From Litoribacter populi (GTDB lineage Bacteria; Bacteroidota; Bacteroidia; Cytophagales; Cyclobacteriaceae), in assembly GCF_007483685.1 (NCBI RefSeq), contig NZ_VMKN01000001.1, forward strand, positions 2,719,549 to 2,783,548: a stretch of 64,000 bases of DNA, read 5' to 3'. Below, piece after piece: positions 28,951-38,420 of this stretch. Numbering within the stretch: position 1 is the stretch's first letter; each line of letters starts with the position of its first letter. A program made the position numbers and the translations under genes. Below the pieces are notes generated by a model. The model saw only the letters and a list, made by a program, of their open reading frames with translations, made no database searches and was not told the DNA's origin.

Positions 28951-29630
28951 ACGAGCCTATCAAAGTATTATTGGCGGAGGACGAAACCGCCCTGGGTATC
29001 ATTATCAAGGAAAGCCTGGAAAGTCGGAATTTCGCAGTTGACCTCTATCACGATGGTGAAGAGGTGATGAAAGCCTATCGGGCGGAAGTCCCCGATGTGC
29101 TAGTTCTGGATGTTATGATGCCCAAAAAGGATGGTTTTACCTTGGCACGGGACATCAGAAAGGAAAACCCTAACGTCCCGATCATCTTCCTGACCGCAAA
29201 GTCCCGGACAGAGGATGTAGTAGAAGGCTTTGGCCATGGGGCAAACGATTACCTCAAAAAGCCCTTTAGCATGGAAGAGCTAATCGTCCGCATCAAAGCT
29301 TTGGTCAAGCGCCCACAACAAAAACCCCCAATCGAAGAATGGCTGGAGATCGGCACTTTTAAATTTCACCTAACTAAGCAACTCCTAAAACACGGCACCG
29401 AGGAACATCCCCTCACCTACCGGGAAGCCCAGTTGCTTCATGCCCTCTTCCTCAACAAAAACGAGCTCACCGACCGATCCCTAATCCTAAACAAGCTCTG
29501 GGGCAGCGACGACTTCTTCAACGCCCGCAGCATGGACGTATTCATTACCAAGCTCCGCAAAAAACTCCAAAAGGATTCCAATATCCAGATTCTAAATATC
29601 AGGGGGTATGGGTATAAGTTGGTGTGTTAA
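28947..29630 (+). CDS. OmpR-family response regulator (RprY-like)
   Basis: The 227-residue protein has a receiver domain (acidic pocket AEDE near 10-13, phospho-acceptor D55 in VLVLDVMMP, Thr in FLTAKS, Lys in YLKKPF near 105) and a winged-helix OmpR/PhoB DNA-binding domain (LTYREAQLLHALFLNKNELTDRSLILNKLWG, then RSMDVFITKLRKKL). Start ATGA overlaps the kinase stop. OmpR-type proteins bind 10-base direct repeats, which fits the sites at 26003 and 27404; regulation of its own operon and the GLPGLI/barrel pair is the inference. Confidence 0.94.
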   Translation: MNEPIKVLLAEDETALGIIIKESLESRNFAVDLYHDGEEVMKAYRAEVPDVLVLDVMMPKKDGFTLARDIRKENPNVPIIFLTAKSRTEDVVEGFGHGANDYLKKPFSMEELIVRIKALVKRPQQKPPIEEWLEIGTFKFHLTKQLLKHGTEEHPLTYREAQLLHALFLNKNELTDRSLILNKLWGSDDFFNARSMDVFITKLRKKLQKDSNIQILNIRGYGYKLVC

Positions 29631-29705
29631 ACCCTCCCAATTCTAACAGAAACATTAAAATCCTTACATAATACTACCAATTATTTTTTCCGGCTCCCGG
29701 CTCTT

Positions 29706-29865
29706 CGGAATTTGCAATTCCGATATTTGGCAGACCACCATTTTCGGTGGTCCCGATAAGCCCAGCGGTCGGGATAAAGGGGATTTGCAATCCCCAGAGT
29801 ATAATTAACTCAAACCAGGATTACAAATCCCCCTATCAGAGATCTAAATTGCAAATCTCAACCAG
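29706..29865. repeat. Array of REP-like perfect hairpins
   Basis: Consecutive stems: CGGAATT/AATTCCG with loop TGC (29706-29722), GACCACC/GGTGGTC (29733-29752), TCCCGA/TCGGGA (29751-29774), GGGGATT/AATCCCC with loop TGC (29779-29795), then GGATT/AATCC and AGAT/ATCT forms to 29865. The shared ATTTGCAAT core and regular spacing resemble REP clusters mobilised by RAYT transposases, none of which is in this window. Confidence 0.6.
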
Positions 29866-29944
29866 CCTAAGTCTCTCAGCGGGCCATTGTACCAATTTTT
29901 GCCTTTCGGATTTTTGATTTTTAAATGCCCAGTGCCCAGCGCAC

Positions 29945-29972
29945 CGTTGTGCGAATGTCTCCGACTTCGCAC
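29945..29972 (+). repeat. Dispersed hairpin repeat copy
   Basis: A perfect copy with T at the variable bulge position. Confidence 0.8.
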
Positions 29973-30425
29973 CCTTCTTTTTCTCAGTTAGTAAGCCTTA
30001 AGTTAGAAATCCCTAGAACAATGACAACCCTGACAACAGCTCGTTTTTGCCGAACTTGCCCGCCGAGCCGGGGCAAAAACGGCGTGACAACCATGACAAC
30101 CACGCCCCCCCAAATCACTTTCTTATATGATCGAACTCTTTGCCACCAAGGAAGGAAACCCTCCCTGGCATGTGCATCAAAGGGAGGACAAGGGTATATT
30201 ATTGAAAAGGAATTTACTGTTATTGTAGGCCCATTCAGAGCATAATCAATCCACCTGCTCCTTCAAGCCAGACAGGCCAGCATTAGACAGTAAGGAGAAT
30301 AACTCAAAACTGAGTTTATCAATGTTTTCCTTTTTTGGACTGAGTCCAGAAACATTGGAAAGGATTATCACTGATATTTCTTTTTCGGGATTGAATACCA
30401 TGAAGGATGAGTATCCACCCGTAAT

Positions 30426-31331
30426 TCATTTATAAAGGTCATTTAGGTAATTTTTCTTACCATCGACCCTCTGAAACATAAACCTAAATGGAATTTCCTC
30501 ATTTAAAGTACCTTCTAAGGAATTTGTACTTATTAATCCTTTGGCTGTTTGAATTCCCGAACCAGCAGGATCTTTGTAACTGAATTTTAAAGTATCCCTA
30601 TCCACATAATAATAACCGAAATACAGCTCTTCATTCACAGATAATACTACTTGATTATTGTGCTCAAAAAACATCATAGGCTGACTTCCTAGTTTTCCTT
30701 TTGATAAGGGAATATCATCCTCATTAAGATGCAGGCTCCTGATTTCATAGGTTCCAACAATATCTTTATAAACAGTAGACTTAAGAGTATAGGCAAAAAT
30801 GGAATAAGAAACTGAAAGGACTAAAATGAAAAGAAAAGGCAGGTAAACTTTATAGCTACTCAATTTTTCAATTGGTTTTGAACGGTGAAACTTCCCTCCC
30901 AGCTCTATAAAGAAGTGGTACAGATCCTTGGAATAAGCGGATAGCAAGATGAGTGTAATGGCGAAATCCAGCAGGACATGCTGAATAGCAAAAACAATAT
31001 CAAATTCAATATTGAGTATAATTATATTGGAACAAACCCCCGCGGAAATCAATAAAGCTATAAGCCTAGTCCTCTTAAAAACAACAAGTGCCCCAATCAT
31101 GAATTCTGCTAGCCCAATAAAAATATTATAATTATATGACCTCCCAAAAAACGACCACATATGAAGGGACTTTGAAATCTCCACCAAAGGAAGATATGAT
31201 TCCCAATGTAGTATTCTAAACTGCATAAAAAAGAACTTTGGGATTGCAAAGCAAATCATTTTCGCAGATAAGTAGTAGATCATCAAGTATTTGACCACCA
31301 ATACAACTTTTCTAAAATTTATATTTTTCAT
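30426..31331 (-). CDS. DoxX-like membrane protein with C-terminal soluble domain
   Basis: The 301-residue protein has four to five membrane helices in residues 10-180 in a DoxX/MauE-like arrangement (FKRTRLIALLISAGVCSNIIILN, then DFAITLILLSAYSKDLYHF), followed by a soluble beta-rich tail of about 120 residues starting GTYEIRSLHLNEDD that looks like a small lipocalin-type barrel. I do not know a function; related four-helix proteins take part in thiol or quinone redox. It is convergent to the two-component operon and apparently monocistronic. Confidence 0.6.
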   Translation of the reverse strand: MKNINFRKVVLVVKYLMIYYLSAKMICFAIPKFFFMQFRILHWESYLPLVEISKSLHMWSFFGRSYNYNIFIGLAEFMIGALVVFKRTRLIALLISAGVCSNIIILNIEFDIVFAIQHVLLDFAITLILLSAYSKDLYHFFIELGGKFHRSKPIEKLSSYKVYLPFLFILVLSVSYSIFAYTLKSTVYKDIVGTYEIRSLHLNEDDIPLSKGKLGSQPMMFFEHNNQVVLSVNEELYFGYYYVDRDTLKFSYKDPAGSGIQTAKGLISTNSLEGTLNEEIPFRFMFQRVDGKKNYLNDLYK

Positions 31332-32239
31332 TTGGACATAGGGATATCGGGAATGATAATCTAATAAAAAATTACACCTAAGATCATTATTTGTAAAAAT
31401 TATGTTTACAATTATATTCTTAATCTTTAATATATTATTCTGATACTGTAATAATAGAGATTAATTATTATTTATCAAACCCGACTTAATCACCAAAAAG
31501 TTAATTCTTCTAAATTATGGAAGCTTACAATAGCAACTGTTGTCGTATGTCGTTGTGCGAATGTCTTCAGACTTCGCACCCTGGGTAAGGAGTCTCCTGA
31601 CTCGGGTATCGGATAATATACCACCGCAAAGAGTTGAAGAAGCGCCAAGGAGATTGATGAGAAGTAGTAAGTGATAAGTAAAAGGTCGGTTGTTCCTAAG
31701 AAGAAGTTTTTCTCGCCGCTTCGCGATTTTTAAACCCCTAAACCAGGCCGCAGGCCGTATAACCTCCTAAACCACGCAGTTTAGAAGTTTATTTCCCGAT
31801 ATCCGCTTCGCTGATCGGGAGGTTTAGGAGGTTAGAGCAAACTACGCCATCCCCACCCTGCGGCTTCACTCAGGAATTTATATGGTGCGCCCCTCTGGGA
31901 CTTATGATGTGGTAGGTGCTTGCTACCCGCCGGTTGTCACCGGCGGTTATTATATCGGTCGCTCCTAACAGAGCTGTAGGGAACGCCCCGCCCTTTGCGC
32001 TTTCCCTTTGCGCCCTTCGCCTGCCCTTCGGGAGGTGGGCGTGAAACTGCCGCGTGAACCCCACGCCTCATCCTCCTCGCCGCTTCGCGGTTTCTAACCC
32101 CCTAAACCAGCCCGCAGGGCGAATAAACCATAACCCCCCACTCCATTCACCCCCCAAAACCCGTAGTTCACAGATTCCAACGGTTGCCCAATTGATACAT
32201 TAGGTTTTATACATTACAATTGCTCCCAACTTAACCTAC
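31332..32239. other. Gene-free region with palindromes upstream of the LanB gene
   Basis: Contents: a dispersed hairpin repeat (31551-31579); two related stretches with CGCCGCTTCGCG-type text (31717 and 32089); CCGCCGGT/ACCGGCGG with loop TGTC (31927-31946); and TTCACCCCCCAAAACCCGTA (32146-32165) that recurs upstream of the MauE gene. An open frame on the minus strand (31870-32064) is probably a by-product of the G+C-rich repeats. Confidence 0.6.
31551..31579 (+). repeat. Dispersed hairpin repeat copy
   Basis: A diverged copy with one extra loop base (GTCTTCAGACTTC). Confidence 0.75.
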
Positions 32240-34897
32240 ATGACTATGAACTTTATTTACAGAACACCAATGCTCAACTTTGATATTTTTGATACCAAGG
32301 AAGTGGGGTACAATTATCAGTACATTTTGGAAGCCATTAAAATATCCTCTCCCCACCTGTATGAGCAGATTAAGGATACACCCTACTCGCACCTCGATTA
32401 CAATCAACAAATCGCCGTGTTGAAATACCTCATTAGGGGTAAATACCGCGCCACTCCCTTCGGACTTTGGGCAGGGGTCGGCCTGGGGTTTTTCAGTGAT
32501 TTGCCTAGTCCTACCAAATACAAGCTTACCTTTCAAACCTTTGACCTCAAAGCCCAACATGTAAAGGGGAAATACCACTTGCCGGCCCAGACCTATCGGC
32601 AAACCGATCAGTTCACTTTTTGGAAAATGGATGAAGATAAGAACTGGAACCAAGTCACACTCGAGTCCAATGCCATTTTGGAAAAAATCTATAATCACTT
32701 TCACAGTAAGCCCGACCTCTCCTTTCCGAAGTTCAAAAGCTGGTTTTTGAATGTGGAAGATGGAGAGATCCGACAAATATGGGGAGAGATCATCAATTGC
32801 GGATTTCTAACAAACCAGTATCCGCCCAAACTTTCAAAAATCAACTCCGTCGTGTTAAATGACCCAAGGAGCGAATTCCCCAACGACTCACAGGACTACC
32901 CCATCCACATAACCAGCAGTAAGGAACCCTTTCAGCTGGAAAAAACGCATTACCGCAAACTTGAAAAGTTGAACAAGGAAATCGGAAACCTACTGCATAC
33001 CCAGGCTTCTGATTTTATTCGGGAACTGAAAAGCATTTTCATTGAAGAGCATGACGATAGGTTTGTACCCCTCCACCAGCTATTAAATCCCGGCAGCGCC
33101 ACAGCCCGCTTTTTCAAAAATCAGGTTTGGCTGTTTTCCAGGGAAAACACACCTCCCAACCCTATCAATTCCGCTATCCTGGCACACTCAGGGAGAAAAA
33201 CCATGAACCTCAAGACACTGGTGAAATCCCGAAAGGTATTGGAACAGCCCGCCACTTCCTACTTGTGTCGGATCACCGAAAGGGGCCTATTGATAGACCA
33301 TGTGGTGACCAACCGACCGGCTGCCACTTGGGCAAAAATATCTTTGGCTGTACCAAAGGCCTCTTTTCATGAAGATATCCAGCACTTCCTGGATTCCTCT
33401 ACCAATGTGCTCCATGCGGATTTTGAAATATGGGAAAGCGATCAGTCAAACCACATTGCCTGCCATAAAAATCTCTTACAACATACGATCAGGATCTTTA
33501 CCCCATCAAAATCCTCTTATGATATCGATTACAAATCCCTTTACCTTGGCTTAGTTAATGACAGATTTGTAATCTACTCGTCACATACCCAACAGGTGAT
33601 CCTGCCTTCGATCCAACATGCGTTAAACCCACAATACATTACTCACCCCATAAGCAGGCTGCTATATGAAGTTGCCTCTCAAGGCTCCCTATATCCCGTA
33701 TACGAAGATCTTATGCCTATTTCAGGAGCACCGGCTATCCCTCGGTTAACCTGGGGTGAGGTGATACTCAAGCCTGCCGCATGGTATGTAAGGACTGATG
33801 AGGGGGAATCCTGGACCTCCAAACGCTTTTTGGCAAAAACAAAAGAGCTCGAAATTCCCAGATACTGCTTGTACGGGGAGGATGATGAAAAAATGGTAAT
33901 AGACACCCACAACAGTGAGAGTGTAGAAGTCTTAATGGAACTTATAAATAACAAACCTTCAATTGTGCTGTCGGAATGCTTATGGATCGAAGACAGTCAG
34001 TATCCATCTTACCCACAACTATCCCTTTCAATTCAAAACATCGCTTACCAATCTCCTTATAAGCATGTTTTCTTCAATCCCAAAAAGCATGTGGACCGCA
34101 GCTGGATCTGCTATCACATTTATGTAGATCCACTGGAAGCGGAATTGTGGCTAACCGAAAAGATTGGCCCCTGGCTGGATCAAAATTTAAAATCCGACGC
34201 CATACATCAATGGTATTACCTGATTCATTTTGACAGCGCATTTCACATCCGGCTTCGCATTGGGCCTAACAGTATAGGGAATGATAGGGTCTCTTTTGAA
34301 AAGGAACTGTTGCACTTCCTGTCACAAGCTGACTATATCACTAGCTTTAAGAAAGCCACTTATTATCCTGAACTTGCCAAGTATGGCAATCGGGGCATAT
34401 TTTCATCCGAGGACTTGTTCAAGCTTGAATCCGTCATGGCTGTATATGGCAACGTGAACAGCCAGCTACCATACCTTCCCACACTGCTTCAGCCAGAACT
34501 CGAAAAGATCTCATTGATTGCCAATTTAGGTTTGGCCCTCCTGAAGCGGAGCGGGCACTTTAGAGCATGGCAGCAAGAAACTGAAAATGGCCTGATGAAG
34601 GACTTGAAAAACTCCCAGAAATCTAAATTCAAAAAAGTATATGAGGAGAGCTTGCGAAGTAAGAAAGTGTGTCACTCAGTCCACGACCAGGGCTTTGTGC
34701 AAAAATACATATCCTTCTTCCTGGAGCATCCCCTTCTATATGACAAAAACAACTTTGTACCGCTTTTCAACCACCATTTCCACATGATGATAAATAGATT
34801 TTTCCTGTCCCACCACAGCCACATCGAGCCCCTGGTATGGTACACCCTCTATAGAAAAGTGCTGGATTACCGCCACAGCCCCATCCCCACCCTGTGA
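32240..34897 (+). CDS. Full-length LanB-type lantibiotic dehydratase (orphan)
   Basis: The 885-residue protein matches class I lanthipeptide dehydratases. Its N-terminal glutamylation domain contains YLIRGKYRATPFGLWAGVGLG near residue 70 (LanB consensus R.TPFGL.AG) and continues to about 580. The C-terminal SpaB_C-like elimination domain begins near 615 with DRSWICYHIYVDPLEAELWL and has WYYLIHFDSAFHIRLRIG. Known LanBs use glutamyl-tRNA to dehydrate Ser/Thr in a precursor peptide. No LanC cyclase, protease, exporter or obvious precursor adjoins it, so substrate and product are unknown. The stop is followed at once by a terminator-like hairpin, so it is transcribed alone. Confidence 0.9.
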   Translation: MTMNFIYRTPMLNFDIFDTKEVGYNYQYILEAIKISSPHLYEQIKDTPYSHLDYNQQIAVLKYLIRGKYRATPFGLWAGVGLGFFSDLPSPTKYKLTFQTFDLKAQHVKGKYHLPAQTYRQTDQFTFWKMDEDKNWNQVTLESNAILEKIYNHFHSKPDLSFPKFKSWFLNVEDGEIRQIWGEIINCGFLTNQYPPKLSKINSVVLNDPRSEFPNDSQDYPIHITSSKEPFQLEKTHYRKLEKLNKEIGNLLHTQASDFIRELKSIFIEEHDDRFVPLHQLLNPGSATARFFKNQVWLFSRENTPPNPINSAILAHSGRKTMNLKTLVKSRKVLEQPATSYLCRITERGLLIDHVVTNRPAATWAKISLAVPKASFHEDIQHFLDSSTNVLHADFEIWESDQSNHIACHKNLLQHTIRIFTPSKSSYDIDYKSLYLGLVNDRFVIYSSHTQQVILPSIQHALNPQYITHPISRLLYEVASQGSLYPVYEDLMPISGAPAIPRLTWGEVILKPAAWYVRTDEGESWTSKRFLAKTKELEIPRYCLYGEDDEKMVIDTHNSESVEVLMELINNKPSIVLSECLWIEDSQYPSYPQLSLSIQNIAYQSPYKHVFFNPKKHVDRSWICYHIYVDPLEAELWLTEKIGPWLDQNLKSDAIHQWYYLIHFDSAFHIRLRIGPNSIGNDRVSFEKELLHFLSQADYITSFKKATYYPELAKYGNRGIFSSEDLFKLESVMAVYGNVNSQLPYLPTLLQPELEKISLIANLGLALLKRSGHFRAWQQETENGLMKDLKNSQKSKFKKVYEESLRSKKVCHSVHDQGFVQKYISFFLEHPLLYDKNNFVPLFNHHFHMMINRFFLSHHSHIEPLVWYTLYRKVLDYRHSPIPTL

Positions 34898-34925
34898 GGT
34901 CAAATAAAAAAACATTTTTTTGACC
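34898..34925 (+). terminator. Terminator-like hairpin after the LanB gene
   Basis: GGTCAAA (34898-34904) pairs with TTTGACC (34919-34925), extended by A-run against T-run, starting on the base after the LanB stop. Confidence 0.5.
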
Positions 34926-34991
34926 GCAGAACTTGTCCCGAGGAGCCCAAATAAATATTGGGCGAATCGGAGTCATATCATTAATCTATAT

Positions 34992-35354
34992 CCTGGGTTC
35001 CACACTTTTGGTAGGGCCCAGGATTACTGTTATTCAACCCTTACAGGGGTTGAGAAAACAATAATAACCTAAAAAAATGCATACATCTCAGAGCCTAGGA
35101 GACTCGCAATTTATCTTGCCTTGTACGTCGCAGTTCGACCCCTTCAGGGTCGGAAAGAATATCTTCTATTGCCCCTCCCCTGGGCTCCACCCAGGGTTAC
35201 TGTTGTTCAACCCTTACAGGGGTTGATTTATAATGGACCATAGGTCCTCAATGAATCCTGAAGGGATTCAATAATAATAACCCAGGGTGGAGCCTGCAAG
35301 GCTAGCCCTGGGCAATAATCCGAAACAAATTCCCCAACCCTGAAAGGGTTGAAT
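34992..35354. repeat. Composite palindrome cluster A
   Basis: In order: CCTGGGTTCC..GGCCCAGG; CAACCC/GGGTTG; CGACCC/GGGTCG; CCTGGGCTCCACCCAGG; CAACCC/GGGTTG; GAATCC/GGATTC; CCCAGGG..CCCTGGG; CAACCC/GGGTTG. The last six occur in the same order in cluster B (40144-40385). Each is a perfect 6-8 base stem with a short loop such as TTACA or TGAA, like REP elements of Bacteroidota. Confidence 0.8.
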
Positions 35355-35474
35355 AGGTACACGTTATAGAGTTTCTTTAGCGGCCTTGCAGCGAACGCCA
35401 GACCAGAGTACCCGAGATGTAAAATTAGAATTTTACTAATTATCAGTGCTATCTGTGAAATCTGTGGTTAAATT

Positions 35475-36224
35475 TTAAAACACGTATCTCTCCCGGAAGT
35501 ACTCCAAAAAACCCTCCTTATACGTTCTCCCTATAGGTATCTTATCATAATAGCTCTGCTGGAAATAAACATGCTCCTGATCCACAGACTGGATTTTTCT
35601 CAGATTAACCAAATAAGACTTGTGAACCCTTATAAAATGATAATTCCTAAGCTCCTCCTCCAGTTGGTTTAAGCTTTTGTCACTGTAATATTTTTCGTTC
35701 TCGACCATAACCTCAGGCCGGTCACCCCCTCCCATTATGAAATCGATTTGGCTCACATTCAGCTTGGTAAATCCCTTGTATTTAAAGTGCCTCACCATAA
35801 GAAACTCATCCTGATTGAGCTTGCCACGAGTAGCAATAGTCTCTTTCAGCTGGCGAAGCTCCACCCATTCCTTTGCTTTGTGCAAGGCCTTGGTAAGCCT
35901 ACCAATTTTGACAGGTTTGGCAACAAAATCGACCACCTCCAGATCAAAAGGATCTTGGGCTTCGAGCTTTTTGCCACTTACCAAGATCACCGGAATATGC
36001 ATGGCCTGCAATTCGGCGGCAAACGCAAGACCGTCAAGTCCAGCCATCTGCACATCCAATACCATGATATCAGGCGTTGCCTTTTGTATTTGCGACAAGC
36101 TTGCTACAGGGTCTGTGCTGGTGAGGCACACCGAAAAATAGGGCAACCTGCCCACCAATGTCTCCAATAATTCCAGGGAGCCGATTTCATCATCAACTAT
36201 CCCTACCTTCATCTTCTTTTCCAT
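35475..36224 (-). CDS. LytTR-family response regulator
   Basis: The 249-residue protein (start MEKKMKVGIVDDE) has a receiver domain with phospho-acceptor Asp in DIMVLDVQMAGLDG (near 57) and Lys in DFVAKPVKIGR, then a LytTR DNA-binding domain (DFIMGGGDRPEVMVENEKYYSDKSLNQLEEEL, FIRVHKSYLVNLRKI, IPIGRTYKEGF). An in-frame ATG five bases upstream of other candidates leaves the exact start open. It overlaps the end of the sensor gene by about 30 bases, so the pair is one transcript. The target is unknown; the neighbouring LanB gene is one possibility. Confidence 0.92.
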   Translation of the reverse strand: MEKKMKVGIVDDEIGSLELLETLVGRLPYFSVCLTSTDPVASLSQIQKATPDIMVLDVQMAGLDGLAFAAELQAMHIPVILVSGKKLEAQDPFDLEVVDFVAKPVKIGRLTKALHKAKEWVELRQLKETIATRGKLNQDEFLMVRHFKYKGFTKLNVSQIDFIMGGGDRPEVMVENEKYYSDKSLNQLEEELRNYHFIRVHKSYLVNLRKIQSVDQEHVYFQQSYYDKIPIGRTYKEGFLEYFRERYVF

Positions 36225-37296
36225 AATATACACTTAAATCCAACACATATAAATCATTTTCTACCCTTTCATCAAGCCTGAAATCCCCCTTAAAATGATA
36301 CTCCAGAATCTCTTTACACGCCTTCAGCCCAAGGTTAAAGGACCTAAGCTTTTCACCTTGTTTCAACTTATTGGCTATCCGAATTTGCAATACACAGTCA
36401 CACTCCTCCTCAATATTACAAGCTATGGAGATATTGGCAGGAGCTGAAGAATCACTTAATAAGCCATGCTTAAACACATTTTCAATTAAGGTAGGCAGCA
36501 CCCTTTTGGGAAAAAACAACTGCTTGCTCAAGTCTTTGTCTACGGTATTTATCAAGTTTATATACAATGTACCCCGCTGGGCATATCTGGCAGTCTTGAT
36601 GAGTTTCTTGACCTGCTTGATCTCCTGCCACAGATAGGACTGCTGACCCTGTGCCTCCACAGTATACCTAAATATTCCGGCCAGATTGGTCATCTTCTTA
36701 TACAGTTTTTCCGAAAAAGGAAGCAACTCAGCACCAAATGATTGCAGGGAATTGAAGATGAAGTGCGGGTCCAGCCTGCTGCACAGCAGGTCTATTTCTA
36801 TCCGCTTCCTTTCCTCTATCATCTCGGCCATGTGATAATCGGCCACAAAGATGATCACCGCCAGGGTGATGCCTCCTGCCCACCCCACCAACTGCTGAAA
36901 CCTCCAGTATTCGTGGACACAAAGCGCCCAAAAGCCTTCGTCCAAACCCAGGCAAATTTGATCCACCCACACTTTGCTCATGATAAAAAAGGTGTAGAAA
37001 ATTATAGTACCATACAGTTTCTTTAATGGTGAGCTCCTTACACAGAGCCAAATAAATACGATAAAGCTGATCCCATAGAAAAACACAAACAGGAAGGCAA
37101 GATTGAGCAACACATAATCGAAGGGCAGATACTCCTCCCCAAAATATGGGGTACTGAGGTAACTGCTTACGATATAAAACATCCATCCCAAAATATGTAG
37201 ATACCAAAACTTAACATATAGCAGATACAGCATGTCGTTTACCCGGTGAAACCTGTAGTTGACAGATCTCGAAGAAATTCCATTGATTAAATCCAT
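36193..37296 (-). CDS. LytS-type sensor histidine kinase (His_kinase/PF06580)
   Basis: The 367-residue protein has four hydrophobic helices (residues 25-170), then the LytS-type phosphorylation motif LLCSRLDPHFIFNSLQSFG (His near 182) and an HATPase domain (VLPTLIENVFKHGLL, then FNLGLKACKEILEYHF). No extracellular sensor domain is visible, so the membrane region itself probably senses. It is followed by and overlaps the LytTR regulator. Confidence 0.9.
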   Translation of the reverse strand: MDLINGISSRSVNYRFHRVNDMLYLLYVKFWYLHILGWMFYIVSSYLSTPYFGEEYLPFDYVLLNLAFLFVFFYGISFIVFIWLCVRSSPLKKLYGTIIFYTFFIMSKVWVDQICLGLDEGFWALCVHEYWRFQQLVGWAGGITLAVIIFVADYHMAEMIEERKRIEIDLLCSRLDPHFIFNSLQSFGAELLPFSEKLYKKMTNLAGIFRYTVEAQGQQSYLWQEIKQVKKLIKTARYAQRGTLYINLINTVDKDLSKQLFFPKRVLPTLIENVFKHGLLSDSSAPANISIACNIEEECDCVLQIRIANKLKQGEKLRSFNLGLKACKEILEYHFKGDFRLDERVENDLYVLDLSVYYGKEDEGRDS

Positions 37297-37326
37297 ATAC
37301 TTGAGGACAATTAAAATTTAAAAATT

Positions 37327-37479
37327 ATGATAACTAATTCACAAGCAAAGCAATTCTCCATTACGAGAAAAGAAGCCAGAAGCTCCACATTGATCAACAT
37401 GATTGCTGAAATCCCCAACCAAAGGCAAAAAGTAGCCTATAGTCTTTTTACTCCATGCAAACCCAGTATAATCAGGTAA
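37327..37479 (+). CDS. Possible 50-residue small protein
   Basis: An ATG-started frame encodes a basic peptide (MITNSQAKQFSITRKEARSS and so on, ending PCKPSIIR), divergent from the LytS gene and 31 bases from its start. Its composition (Lys, Arg, Ser) is protein-like but no family is recognised, and chance is a fair explanation. Confidence 0.2.
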   Translation: MITNSQAKQFSITRKEARSSTLINMIAEIPNQRQKVAYSLFTPCKPSIIR

Positions 37480-37577
37480 CGGATCTAAAACAGTAACCCA
37501 TGGTTCATCTTAGGATGGTCGTGGACCTTTCCAAACACCGGATATTCCTCCGGTTGGGTTTAGAAACCCAATAGCAA

Positions 37578-37621
37578 AAAAGTGCAGCCTTGGAGGAAAG
37601 CTCTCCACCAGCTGCACTTTT
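37578..37621. terminator. Bidirectional terminator
   Basis: AAAAGTGCAGC (37578-37588) pairs with GCTGCACTTTT (37611-37621), with an inner TGGAG/CTCCA stem. T-runs follow on both strands. It lies five bases beyond the stop of the 66-residue gene. Confidence 0.75.
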
Positions 37622-37625
37622 CTTT

Positions 37626-37826
37626 TTATTTACTCATGTAACCCTGTAGTGAAGCCAGAGACACTCCATGGTATTCGGCATAATCTTCAAAAGTAACCAC
37701 CTGATGGGGCAACTTCTTGAAAAATTCCTTTATTTTTCTTAACAGGTCATAGGCGTAAGTTCGGCCCTTTCCTGTTATCTCCATGATGTCCTGGGCGTGG
37801 ATTACTCTACGTCCCATACCCTCCAA
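37626..37826 (-). CDS. Small helical DNA-binding-like protein
   Basis: The 66-residue protein (RVIHAQDIMEITGKGRTYAYDLLRKIKEFF, then VVTFEDYAEYHGVSLASLQGYM) has two helix-turn-helix-like segments, a pattern I recall from small Bacteroidota proteins that sit in mobile or phage-derived cassettes. Function unknown, possibly a regulator. It is the last gene of the minus-strand cassette running from 39908, followed by a strong terminator. Confidence 0.55.
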   Translation of the reverse strand: MEGMGRRVIHAQDIMEITGKGRTYAYDLLRKIKEFFKKLPHQVVTFEDYAEYHGVSLASLQGYMSK

Positions 37827-37970
37827 TCCAATCGATCTTAAAATCCAGATGTTGTGCCGATGATTTTTCCCCGGCGTTTGAATTCATCAATGCAATTAAA
37901 TCTTTCTTCATATAATAAAGTTAAGGTTAGTACTTACAAATTAAAATTTACGTCTTATATTTCCAAACAT

Positions 37971-38219
37971 TTAGTCAATAATTTTGTTACCGGACAAATT
38001 ACCGGAATTATCGCCATCCTGCTTGGCAAATTGGGCCAATGCTGATAACACCGTACCTCCTGTAAGGATATACCCACCCACCAGCGAAACAGTGGCTGGC
38101 AAACTCACGGGGGCTGCCAATATCGCAGTACCCACTCCCATTAATACCATCCCTATCTTCTGCACCTTTTTAAAAAAGGGAGGTGTAGGGGCATTCCATC
38201 TTTGTTGTATTTCGTTCAT
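37971..38219 (-). CDS. Small two-helix membrane protein (holin-like)
   Basis: The 82-residue protein has a short basic start (MNEIQQRWNAPTPPFFKKVQKIG) and two hydrophobic helices (MVLMGVGTAILAAPVSLPAT and SLVGGYILTGGTVLSALAQF) with a polar tail. Size and layout fit a phage-type holin, and related proteins of Bacteroidota occur near DUF5675 genes. The function is inferred from layout only. Confidence 0.55.
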   Translation of the reverse strand: MNEIQQRWNAPTPPFFKKVQKIGMVLMGVGTAILAAPVSLPATVSLVGGYILTGGTVLSALAQFAKQDGDNSGNLSGNKIID

Positions 38220-38420
38220 ATCTAGTTTGTTTAAAGTTTCTGATTACGTGGTTGTCATTGTTGTCCGCTGTTCCGATGCTGCGCATCGAAAGGCGCTGTT
38301 GTCATGGTTGTCAGATCGAGCATCTTGGCGGGCCATTGTAGCCAATTTTGCCCATTCGGTTTTTTAACCTTCAGTACTAGTGCACAGCGCACAATACTCA
38401 GTGCTCAGTGCCCAGCGCAC

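Larger units (their letters stand above)
29631..30425. other. Gene-free gap with palindrome array
   Basis: This gap holds an array of small perfect hairpins (29706-29865), one dispersed hairpin repeat (29945-29972), and low-information text. An open frame at 29925-30245 runs through the repeat and has no protein-like composition. Confidence 0.6.

Noticed and set aside
29925-30245. 106-codon plus-strand frame
   Set aside because: It runs through a dispersed repeat and has low-complexity, non-protein-like composition.
31870-32064. 64-codon minus-strand frame
   Set aside because: It covers G+C-rich palindromes; rich in Arg/Gly/Ala but with no recognisable motif.
35130-35160. tRNA-like GTTCGAnnCC text
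   Set aside because: It is part of a CGACCC/GGGTCG palindrome with no acceptor, D or anticodon arms. No tRNA was found in the window.
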